From the NCBI RefSeq assembly GCF_002865585.1, contig NZ_CP025581.1, positions 2,046,001 through 2,110,000 on the forward strand: a stretch of DNA of 64,000 nucleotides, given 5' to 3'. The DNA is from Nocardioides houyundeii (GTDB lineage: Bacteria; Actinomycetota; Actinomycetes; Propionibacteriales; Nocardioidaceae). The position numbers and the translations under genes were made by a program. The notes under the pieces were generated by a model. It did not search any database. It was not told the DNA's origin and saw only the letters and a program-made list of their open reading frames with translations. Shown piece after piece: positions 53,206 to 62,848 of this stretch. Numbering within the stretch: position 1 is the stretch's first letter; each line of letters starts with the position of its first letter.

Positions 53206-53218
53206 AGACACGCCCTAG
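53204..53218 (-). repeat. Right terminal inverted repeat and CTAG target of the IS5 element
   Basis: Reverse complement reads CTAGGGCGTGTCTCC, identical over 15 bp to 48335-48349. The CTAG (53215-53218) contains the stop codon of the adjacent ferredoxin reductase gene on the minus strand. Confidence 0.85.
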
Positions 53219-54186
53219 TCCTCGCTGGAGTGTCCCGGGAAGACGTGCGCTGCCGGGTCCACCACCACGGCCGCGTTGTTCACCGCGGTCGCGGCCTCCC
53301 CGAACCCCACCGCGATCAGCCGCACCTTGCCGGGATACTCGGTGATGTCCCCGGCCGCGAAGACCCGCTCCACGCTGGTCCGCATCGACGAGTCCACGAC
53401 CACGTGCCGCTTGCTGGTCTCCAGACCCCACGTCTGCAGGGGACCGAGGTCGGCGACGAAGCCGAGCGCGGCCACCACCGCCTGACAGGGATGCGTCGTC
53501 GGCTCCTGTCCGTCCACGGTGATCTCGACCTCCTCCAACAGGGACTGCCCGCGCAGTGCGGTGACCTGGGCACGGGTGAGGATCCTGACGCTGGAGGCGC
53601 GCACCTGCTCCACGGTCCGGGCGTGGGCCCGGAAGGCGTCACGCCGGTGCACCAGGGTGACCGAGCTGGCGACGGGCTCGAGGTGGTGTGCCCAGTCGAA
53701 GGCGCTGTCGCCGCCGCCGACGATCACCACGTCCTTGTCCCGGTAGGGCTCGAACGAGGGGACGAAGAACTCCATGCCTCGACCGAGCCACTCCTCGCCC
53801 GCAGGCAGGGGCCGGGGACTGAACTTTCCGATGCCGGCGGTCACCAGCACAGCGCCAGCCCGCACCGTGGTGCCGTCATCGAGGCCCACCACGACCCGGT
53901 CGCCGTCCATCACCAGGTCCGTAGCAGTCCGCTCCAGCAGGTACGTCGGCTTCGCCGTCGCCGCCTGGGCCACCAGGCCGGAGACCAGGTCACGACCCTT
54001 GACGCCGGGGAACCCGGCCACGTCGAGGATCTGCTTCTCCGGATACATCGCGGTGATCTGGCCACCCAGCTCCGGGAGCGAGTCGACCACCGTGACCCGC
54101 AGGCCGCGGAACCCGGCGTAGTAGGTGGCGAAGAGCCCAGTGGGCCCGGCACCGATGACGAGGAGGTCGGTCTCGACGGCAGTCAC
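53215..54186 (-). CDS. Ferredoxin-NADP reductase-like flavoprotein (thioredoxin-reductase fold)
   Basis: 323 aa from GTG 54186. FAD-binding VIGAGPTGLFATYYAGFRG near the N-terminus, NADPH loop VVIVGGGDSAFDWAHHL in the middle, and late FAD motif VFAAGDITEYPGKVRLI. It lacks the CxxC of thioredoxin reductases, so it belongs to the YumC-type ferredoxin/flavodoxin-NADP reductases. Its stop codon TAG is formed by the CTAG target of the IS5-type insertion; the last few residues (GHSSED) may differ from the ancestral end. Confidence 0.9.
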   Translation of the reverse strand: MTAVETDLLVIGAGPTGLFATYYAGFRGLRVTVVDSLPELGGQITAMYPEKQILDVAGFPGVKGRDLVSGLVAQAATAKPTYLLERTATDLVMDGDRVVVGLDDGTTVRAGAVLVTAGIGKFSPRPLPAGEEWLGRGMEFFVPSFEPYRDKDVVIVGGGDSAFDWAHHLEPVASSVTLVHRRDAFRAHARTVEQVRASSVRILTRAQVTALRGQSLLEEVEITVDGQEPTTHPCQAVVAALGFVADLGPLQTWGLETSKRHVVVDSSMRTSVERVFAAGDITEYPGKVRLIAVGFGEAATAVNNAAVVVDPAAHVFPGHSSED

Positions 54187-54318
54187 GACGCTAGGTATAG
54201 CACCTGCCAGACGCCGGTGTGACGTCGGCCACTCCCGCACCGGGTCGGGCGGCGCGCTGCGCGGCACGCCATCGGGCGGGTGAGGGGCTAAGGTCTGGCG
54301 CATGGGAGAGCACCGCTG

Positions 54319-54987
54319 ATGGCGGCCATGGTCCGCCTGATGCGCACCCACCCCTCGGGTGGACTCCTGTTGGCTCAGCTCGCTGCGGTGCTCGGCTACC
54401 CGTTCCTGGACCACACCACCTGGGGCCGCGCCGTGATCGGCGTGGTGAACATGCTCGTGGTGCTCGCCGCCGTCTACGCCGTACGTCGGACCCCGGCCTT
54501 CAGCTGGGTAACAGTGGTGGTCGGGGTCCCGGCGGTGATCTTCACCGTGCTCGAGGCCAACTTCCCCACCCATGACGGGATCGTGCTCACCTCGGCACTG
54601 CTCCATGCACCGTTCTACTTCTACGTCTCCTACGCCATGGTCCGCTACCTCTACGAGGACGACCAAGTCAGCCAGGACGAGCTGTTCGCCACCGGAGCCG
54701 CCTTCACCGTGGTGGCCTGGGGGTTCGCCTACGTCTTCGCCGCGGTCCAGGTGCTCTGGCCGGGATCCTTCATGGGTGCCGGCGGCGAGGACGAGCTCGC
54801 CTGGTTCGAGCTGCTCTTCCTCTCCTTCACCAACCTCACCAGTGTGGGCCTCTCGGACGTCCTGCCGGTGCTCGACCACGCCCGGTCGGTGGTGATGGTC
54901 CAGCAGGTCGTCGGCGTGCTGTACATCGCGCTCGTGGTGGCCCGCCTCGTCGGCCTCACCGCCGCGCGCGCCCGACGCACCCCCTGA
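54319..54987 (+). CDS. Two-TM-type ion channel-like membrane protein
   Basis: 222 aa with about six hydrophobic segments. The last third resembles the Ion_trans_2 pore module: LLFLSFTNLTSVGLSDVLPV then VVMVQQVVGVLYIALVVARLV. The selectivity filter reads TSVGLSD instead of TVGYGD, so potassium selectivity is doubtful. The start is ATG 54319, with another ATG three codons on. Alone between two minus-strand genes; the region 54187-54318 holds its promoter and that of the FNR gene. Confidence 0.75.
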   Translation: MAAMVRLMRTHPSGGLLLAQLAAVLGYPFLDHTTWGRAVIGVVNMLVVLAAVYAVRRTPAFSWVTVVVGVPAVIFTVLEANFPTHDGIVLTSALLHAPFYFYVSYAMVRYLYEDDQVSQDELFATGAAFTVVAWGFAYVFAAVQVLWPGSFMGAGGEDELAWFELLFLSFTNLTSVGLSDVLPVLDHARSVVMVQQVVGVLYIALVVARLVGLTAARARRTP

Positions 54988-55030
54988 GGACCCGGCACAG
55001 CCGCCTGCCCCCGCACAGCCGCGGCCGGCG

Positions 55031-55396
55031 TCAGTCGTCCCAGCCCGCGGGCCGGGCCCCGCGGGGCAGCCGGGAGACCACGAGACGGTAGGACTCGTCC
55101 ACCGCGTCGAGCAGCTCCTCGTCGCTGATCGCGCCGGAGAAGTCGAGGTCGTTCCAGCCGGACCGTCCGATGTAGGCCATCGGCCGGGCCGCGTCCGGGA
55201 AACGCTGGAGCCACTCGTCCGCGGCCTCGCGGCTCAGACCACCCTTGATCCCGACGTTGTCGCTGCGCAGGAACACGAAGATCTTGGCCCGCTCCCCCTC
55301 CCCCACCTTGAAGACAGGGTGCTCGTGGGCCCACGGCTTGTCGGCCCAGGCCCCGGGCTTGGCGGCGCAGTGGGCGCGCATCGTCTCGACGTCCAT
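55031..55396 (-). CDS. MmcQ/YjbR family DNA-binding-like protein
   Basis: 121 aa of the YjbR/CyaY-like fold. CAAKPGAWADKPWAHEHPVFKV, then AKIFVFL, and the family motif RPMAYIGRSGWNDLDFSGAI with the late DEELLDAVDESYRLV. Function of this widespread family is not established. The gene lies directly downstream of uvrB on the same strand, 57 bp away. Confidence 0.9.
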   Translation of the reverse strand: MDVETMRAHCAAKPGAWADKPWAHEHPVFKVGEGERAKIFVFLRSDNVGIKGGLSREAADEWLQRFPDAARPMAYIGRSGWNDLDFSGAISDEELLDAVDESYRLVVSRLPRGARPAGWDD

Positions 55397-55453
55397 GCCG
55401 TTCGACTCCCCGTGCTCAGCCCCGGCGGTCCGCTGCCTGCTGCGGCGCCGGGC

Positions 55454-57586
<2,133 letters not shown>

Positions 57587-57668
57587 ACCACGAGCCTACG
57601 CGGCGCCACCGACAGTCCTGGGCGGCGTGCGTGCCGGGGTGCCGGAGATGCCTCGCTAGGGTGAGCGG

Positions 57669-58925
57669 GTGAGCAGCCCCACTTTCGCAGACCGAGTCCT
57701 TCGGCACGCGCGTGCAGCGGTGCTGACCCTGGTCGGCACCCCGTTCCTCGTGGCGATCGGCCTCACCCTCGTCGACTCCTACCGCAGGCGGGGCAAGAAG
57801 CCCAAGCCGTTCCCGCGGGCCGCGCCGAGCACGGTGACGGTTGGCGACGGCACGGTCACCACCTACACCTACGGCCAGGACCTGTACGACGCCATGCTGG
57901 CCGCGATCGACGGGGCCCGGCACCAGATCCTCTTCGAGACCTACATCTGGAAGTCCGACGAGGTGGGCGAGGCGTTCAAGCGCGCGCTGGCCGCCGCCGC
58001 GGACCGCGGGGTGGAGGTCTACTGCATCTACGACGCGTTCGCCAACCTGGTCGTCTCCCCCAGGTTCAAGCGGTTCCCCCGCAACCTCAAGGTGCTGCGC
58101 TACCCGGTCTACAACGCCGGCATCAAGTTCTGGGCGCTGAGCCGCTACGGGCGGGACCACCGCAAGATCCTGGTGGTGGACGAGGAGGTGGGCTTCGTCG
58201 GCGGCTACAACATCGGCTCCGCCTACGCCACCGAGTGGCGAGACACCCACATCCGGATCACCGGGCCGGCCGTGTGGGACCTGAAGCGGGCGTTCGCCGA
58301 CTTCTGGAACCTGCACCGCCGGCACCGCCTGCGACCCAGCGAGCGGCCCCTGCTGCTGGGCACCAACTCCACCTGGGAGCCGCGGATCCGGCTCTCACGC
58401 AACATCCCCCGGCTCTGGATGTTCCCGATCCGCTCGATGTACCTCGAGGCAATCGACCGCGCCACCCGCAACATCTGGATGACGCACGCCTACTTCATCC
58501 CCGACCAGGACTTCGTCGACGCACTCAAGCGGGCCGCGCAGCGCGGCGTCGACGTCCGCATCCTGCTGCCCCTGAAGTCCAACCACATCGTGGCCGACTG
58601 GATCTCCCGCGGCTACTTCTCCCAGCTGCTCTCGGCCGGGGTCCGGATCCTGCGCTACCGGGACGCGATGGTGCACGCGAAGACCTCCACCATCGACGGC
58701 AACTGGACCACGGTGGGCACCGCCAACGTGGACCGGCTCAGCCTGACCGGCAACTACGAGATCAACGTGGAGCTGATCGACGAGGAGATGGCCCGGCTGA
58801 TGGAGGAGCTCTTCGCCCTCGACGAGAGCAACTGTCTCGAGCTCACCAGCGGCGAGTGGGAGGCCCGGGACCTGCACCGCAAGTTCACCGAGTTCGTCCT
58901 CGGTCCCCTGCGCCCGCTGCTCTGA
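57669..58925 (+). CDS. Phospholipase D/cardiolipin synthase-like protein
   Basis: 418 aa with one N-terminal membrane anchor (LTLVGTPFLVAIGLTLV) and two HKD half-sites: HRKILVVDEEVGFVGGYN (about 160-177) and HAKTSTIDGNWTTVGTAN (about 337-354). In this fold both halves make one active site. The architecture, with EIDRA-type spacing and YDGQ-like insertions missing, fits bacterial cardiolipin synthase type. GTG start at 57669. Confidence 0.9.
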   Translation: MSSPTFADRVLRHARAAVLTLVGTPFLVAIGLTLVDSYRRRGKKPKPFPRAAPSTVTVGDGTVTTYTYGQDLYDAMLAAIDGARHQILFETYIWKSDEVGEAFKRALAAAADRGVEVYCIYDAFANLVVSPRFKRFPRNLKVLRYPVYNAGIKFWALSRYGRDHRKILVVDEEVGFVGGYNIGSAYATEWRDTHIRITGPAVWDLKRAFADFWNLHRRHRLRPSERPLLLGTNSTWEPRIRLSRNIPRLWMFPIRSMYLEAIDRATRNIWMTHAYFIPDQDFVDALKRAAQRGVDVRILLPLKSNHIVADWISRGYFSQLLSAGVRILRYRDAMVHAKTSTIDGNWTTVGTANVDRLSLTGNYEINVELIDEEMARLMEELFALDESNCLELTSGEWEARDLHRKFTEFVLGPLRPLL

Positions 58926-58930
58926 GCGGG

Positions 58931-59860
58931 TCAGCGCGTGACCCTGCGCGCCGGCAGGTGGGTCCGCGGCGCCATCCGGGGTCCGTGCCGGGGACGGTGG
59001 CCGCGCGAGGCCATCAGGGCCGCCACGACGCGACCGCGGTGCCCGCGCCAGGGCTCGAGGAACTCCGCCAGCTGCTCGTCGGTGAACGGGGTCCCGGTCA
59101 CGGCCCAGCCGACGTCCTTGGCCACGTGGAAGTCTCCGAAGCTGACGGCGTCCGGGTCGCCCAGCACCCGCGCCCGGACCTCCGCGCTGGTCCAGACCCC
59201 GATGCCGGGCAGGGTGCGCAGCTTGCGGTCCACCACCTCGGCCGGGGAGCGGGTGAGCCGCTCGAGGGAGTCTGCGACCCGGGCGGCCTGGACCAGCGCG
59301 CGCGAGCGGGCCGGGTCGACGGGCAGCGCGAGCCAGTCCCAGGACGGGATCGCGCGCAGCACCTCGGCCGAGGGCTGCACCCACAGGTCCACCTCGGCCG
59401 GACCCGGTGCCGGCTCGCCGAAGCGGCGGACCAGTCGCCGGAAGCCGGCGAAGGCCTCCTGTCCGGTGACCTTCTGCTCGATGATCGAGGGCACCAGCGA
59501 CTCCATCAGCAGCCCGGTGCGCGAGAGCCGCCAGTGCGGCCTGAGACGCAGCCCCTCGATCACCGCCGGGTGACGCGGCTCGAAGCCGCTCGGGTCGTCC
59601 TCGGCGCCCAGCAGCGCCGGCAACGCGTCCAGGGCCCACTCGGCTCCCGGTCCCCAGGCCCGCGCACGCACCTCGCCGCCGCCGTCCAGGGCGGACACGG
59701 CGAGCGTGGCCACACCGGTCGGCGCGCGCAGTGCCCGCCAGGTGGTGGTGCCGACCACCCGCAGGGTCGGGTCGCCGCCCCCGCGGCGGTGCTGACCGAG
59801 CACCGACTGCACGGGGCAGGGCCAGGCGGGGCGCCAGGTGCGCTCCAGAGCTGCGGTCAC
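58931..59860 (-). CDS. DNA-3-methyladenine glycosylase (AlkA-like, HhH-GPD)
   Basis: 309 aa from GTG 59860. The HhH-GPD domain starts SLVPSIIEQKVTGQEAFAGFR and contains the hairpin LRTLPGIGVWTSAEVRARVL with catalytic Asp in DAVSFGDFHVAKDVGW. Excises alkylated bases in base-excision repair. The first 100 residues are the less conserved N-terminal domain. It sits 20 bp downstream of the flavoprotein gene, tail to tail with the PLD gene. Confidence 0.9.
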   Translation of the reverse strand: MTAALERTWRPAWPCPVQSVLGQHRRGGGDPTLRVVGTTTWRALRAPTGVATLAVSALDGGGEVRARAWGPGAEWALDALPALLGAEDDPSGFEPRHPAVIEGLRLRPHWRLSRTGLLMESLVPSIIEQKVTGQEAFAGFRRLVRRFGEPAPGPAEVDLWVQPSAEVLRAIPSWDWLALPVDPARSRALVQAARVADSLERLTRSPAEVVDRKLRTLPGIGVWTSAEVRARVLGDPDAVSFGDFHVAKDVGWAVTGTPFTDEQLAEFLEPWRGHRGRVVAALMASRGHRPRHGPRMAPRTHLPARRVTR

Positions 59861-59880
59861 CCCTCGACGGTACGCCTGTC

Positions 59881-61533
59881 TCAGCTCACGGCCGCCGCGG
59901 CGGCGCGGCCGGCGGCCCGGCCGGAGAACAGGCAGCCACCGAGGAACGTGCCCTCGAGGGCGTTGTAGCCCATCATCCCGCCGCCACCGAAGCCGCTGAC
60001 CTCGCCTGCGGCGTACAGCCCGGGAAGCGGCTCCCCCGTGCTGGTCAGGCACCTCCCCTGGAGGTCGGTCTCCAGACCGCCCAGCGTCTTGCGCGTGAGG
60101 ATGTTGAGCCGGACGGCGATCAGCGGACCGTTCCTGGGGTCGAGGAACTTGTGCGGGGCGGCGGTGCGCACGATCTTGTCGCCGCGGTGCTGGCGGTGGG
60201 AGCGGAGGAAGGTGACCTGGGTGTCCTTACCGTAGGGGTTGTCCAGCTGACGGTCCCGCGCCTCCATCAGCCGGCGCAGGTCCGACTCGTCGATCGTGGC
60301 GTCGGTGCCGACCTTGTTCATCCCAGCGACCAGGTCGGTCAGGTTGTCGGCCACCACGAAGTCCTCGCCGTGGTCCACGAACGCCTGGACGGGGCCAGGC
60401 GCTCCCTTGCCGGTGACCCGGGAGAGCAGCAGCCGGACGTCCTTGCCGGTCAGGTCGGGGTTCTGCTCGGAGCCCGAGAGCGCGAACTCCTTCTCGATCA
60501 CCTTCTGGGTCAGCACGAACCACGAGTAGTCGTAGCCGGTGGAGCGCAGGTGCGCCAAGGTGCCGAGCGTGTCGAAGCCGGGGAGGTACGGCGCGGGCAG
60601 GCGGCGTCCGGTGGCGTCGAGCCAGAGCGAGGAGGGCCCGGGCAGGATCCGGATCCCGTGGTTCTCCCAGATCGGGTCCCAGTTGCGGATGCCCTCCACG
60701 TAGTGCCACATCCGGTCGGGGTTGATCAGGTTGGCGCCGGCAGTGGTGGAGATCCCCACCATCCGGCCGTCGACGTGGGCCGGCACCCCGGCGACCATGG
60801 TGCGCGGCGGCTCGCCGAGCCGGGCCGGCCATGCCTTGCGGACCAGGTCGTGGTCGCCGCCGATCCCGCCCGAGGAGACGATGACGGCCTGCGCGGAGAG
60901 CTCGAAGTCGCCCACCTCGTCGCGGTTGGTGGCACGTCCCCGCTCCTCGGCACTCGGTGCCAGCACCCGGCCCCGGACCCCGGTCACCACCCCCTGGTCC
61001 AGCACGAGCTCGTCGACCCGGTGCCGGAAGGCGAAGGTGATGAGCCCGGTCTCGACGTGCTGCCGGACCCGGCGCTCGAAGGGCGCGACCACGCCGGGGC
61101 CGGTGCCCCAAGTCAGGTGGAAGCGCGGGACCGAGTTGCCGTGCCCGTCGGCGGTGCCGTCGCCGCGCTCCGCCCAGCCCACCACGGGGAAGACCCGGTG
61201 GCCCATCCCGCGCAGCCAGGAGCGCTTCTCCCCCGCGGCGAAGTCGACGTACGCCTCCGCCCAGGCCCGGGGCCACCGGTCCTCCTCGCGGTCGAACTGG
61301 GCGCTGCCCAGCCAGTCCGCGAGCGCGAGCTCGTGGGAGTCCTTGATGCCCATCAGTCGCTGCTCGGGGGTGTCGACCAGGAACAGGCCGCCGAGGCTCC
61401 AGTGCGCCTGTCCCCCCAGGGACTGCTCACCCTCCTGGTCGAGCACGATGACCTGCCTGCCGGCGTCGGCGGCCTCTGCGGCCGCCACGAGACCAGCCAG
61501 GCCGTGGCCCACGACGATGATGTCTGCATCCAT
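59881..61533 (-). CDS. FAD-binding dehydrogenase, KstD/fumarate-reductase family
   Basis: 550 aa. FAD-binding VVGHGLAGLVAAAEAADAG at the N-terminus, SLGGQAHWSLGGLF and a late GLYAAGEVSGFGGGGMMGYNALEG that closes the FAD site, as in the 3-ketosteroid-dehydrogenase-like family (COG3573). The substrate is not proven; the KstD link is by family only. It is divergent from a PucR-type regulator at 61609, 75 bp away, which probably controls it. Confidence 0.88.
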   Translation of the reverse strand: MDADIIVVGHGLAGLVAAAEAADAGRQVIVLDQEGEQSLGGQAHWSLGGLFLVDTPEQRLMGIKDSHELALADWLGSAQFDREEDRWPRAWAEAYVDFAAGEKRSWLRGMGHRVFPVVGWAERGDGTADGHGNSVPRFHLTWGTGPGVVAPFERRVRQHVETGLITFAFRHRVDELVLDQGVVTGVRGRVLAPSAEERGRATNRDEVGDFELSAQAVIVSSGGIGGDHDLVRKAWPARLGEPPRTMVAGVPAHVDGRMVGISTTAGANLINPDRMWHYVEGIRNWDPIWENHGIRILPGPSSLWLDATGRRLPAPYLPGFDTLGTLAHLRSTGYDYSWFVLTQKVIEKEFALSGSEQNPDLTGKDVRLLLSRVTGKGAPGPVQAFVDHGEDFVVADNLTDLVAGMNKVGTDATIDESDLRRLMEARDRQLDNPYGKDTQVTFLRSHRQHRGDKIVRTAAPHKFLDPRNGPLIAVRLNILTRKTLGGLETDLQGRCLTSTGEPLPGLYAAGEVSGFGGGGMMGYNALEGTFLGGCLFSGRAAGRAAAAAVS

Positions 61534-61608
61534 GCCCGCGATGCTCCGATCCGGGCCGCGCGGACGTCAAGGCGTCGCTCACTCCCTGCGCGGCTAGGTT
61601 GTCACCCC

Positions 61609-62817
61609 ATGAGTGTCCATCACCCGAGCGCCGACGCGGGGCGCCGCGAGATCCGGGACGAGCTGCTCGCCGACCTGGAGGGCGTCACGACGAGCATCGT
61701 CGAGGCGGTCACCGCCGAGATCCCGGCGTACACCGTGCTGGCGCCGGCACAGCTGGAGGAGGTCGGCGCGATCGCGGCCTGGGGCACCGCGCGGGTGCTG
61801 GACGCCTGGGTGGAGGGCACGAGCCTGGACGAGGCGGACCTGCAGCGGTTCCGCGGCATCGGGGCCGCCCGCGCCCTCGACGGGCGTCCGCTGCCGGTGG
61901 TGCTGCGGGCCTATCGGGTGGCGGGCAGCTCGGTGACCGACCTGGTGGCGGCCCGGGCCCTGGACCGGCTCTCCGTCGCCGACGCCCTCGCCCTGGCCCG
62001 GCTGTGGATGGCGAGCATCGACGCGCTCTCCGAGGCGCTGTACGCCGGGCACGCGGCCGCGACGGTCCGGATCAGCGACGACCGGGAGCTCGCCCTGGGC
62101 GACCTGCTGGCCGACCTCGTGGCAGGACGCCACGCGACCAGGTCCGCCATCGCCGACCGCAGCCGCCAGCTGGGCGTGCGGCTGCCGGAGCACCCCCTCG
62201 TCCTGGTCGCCACGGGAGGCTCGCTGGCCGAGGCGGGAGAGGCGGCGTGGGCCTCCTGCCTGGCACAGGCCTGCACCACGCAGCCGTCCTCGGCGCCCGC
62301 TCCCCCGTCCGGTCTGGGCCGACTGACCCGGGTCCAGGACGGCCTGGGCCTCGCCGTGCTGCCCCAGGTGCCGCGCGGGGCGCTGGCCGCAGCGCTGCGC
62401 GCACGCGGGTGGTCGGCGGTGGCCCTGGGCGGGCACGGGATCGACGACCTCCCACGCGCCTTCCGGCTGGCCGAGCACGCCCTGACCCACGCGCCGGCCC
62501 GTGCCTTCGAAGCCCGCGACCTGCTCGACGACGCCGACGCAGCGGCGCTCGCCCTCGCCTCGGGCCACCGCGACGCCGACGCCGCGCGGCTGCACCGTTT
62601 GGTCCTGGGACCCCTGGGCCGGCACCCGGTGCTGCTGCACAGCCTCGACGTCTACCTGGCCACCGGCTCCGCGTCCGACGCGGCCACCTCGGCCGGCTGC
62701 CATCCGCAGACGATGCGGCAGCGCCTCCGCAGGATCGGCGAGCTCACCGGACGCGACCCGCGCCGAGGCTGGGACCGCTTCGTGCTGGAGCTCGCCAGGC
62801 TGTCGCAGCGCGACTGA
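61609..62817 (+). CDS. PucR family transcriptional regulator
   Basis: 402 aa from ATG 61609; the longer upstream frame lies over the divergent gene and is not used. The N-terminus has no purine-catabolism domain of the classical type. The C-terminal PucR helix-turn-helix is clear: LLHSLDVYLATGSASDAATSAGCHPQTMRQRLRRIGELTG (about 350-390). The middle part resembles the GGDEF-like region of CdaR/PucR proteins. Probably activates or represses the adjoining flavoprotein gene. Confidence 0.88.
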   Translation: MSVHHPSADAGRREIRDELLADLEGVTTSIVEAVTAEIPAYTVLAPAQLEEVGAIAAWGTARVLDAWVEGTSLDEADLQRFRGIGAARALDGRPLPVVLRAYRVAGSSVTDLVAARALDRLSVADALALARLWMASIDALSEALYAGHAAATVRISDDRELALGDLLADLVAGRHATRSAIADRSRQLGVRLPEHPLVLVATGGSLAEAGEAAWASCLAQACTTQPSSAPAPPSGLGRLTRVQDGLGLAVLPQVPRGALAAALRARGWSAVALGGHGIDDLPRAFRLAEHALTHAPARAFEARDLLDDADAAALALASGHRDADAARLHRLVLGPLGRHPVLLHSLDVYLATGSASDAATSAGCHPQTMRQRLRRIGELTGRDPRRGWDRFVLELARLSQRD

Positions 62818-62848
62818 GCGGGCACGCGGCTTCCCCGGGCAGGCCAGA

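Larger units (their letters stand above)
48335..53218. mobile_element. IS5-family element carrying 3.9 kb of cargo
   Basis: The inverted ends CTAGGGCGTGTCTCC (48335-48349 and, reversed, 53204-53218) bracket an IS5-family transposase and five passenger genes. CTAG on both sides fits the YTAR target duplication of IS5-type elements, so the mobile unit proper is about 48339-53214 (4.9 kb). The cargo 49323-53205 is flanked by direct repeats CTTAGG (49317-49322, 53200-53205). Removing the cargo leaves a 993-bp element whose right end reads ACTTAGGAGACACGCC with the transposase stop inside it, a normal IS5 layout. No second transposase is present at the right end. Confidence 0.8.

Noticed and set aside
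59731..62817. A 1028-codon open frame covering the PucR gene
   Set aside because: Its first two thirds lie antisense to the flavoprotein and glycosylase genes and show no protein family; only the part from ATG 61609 is the PucR regulator.
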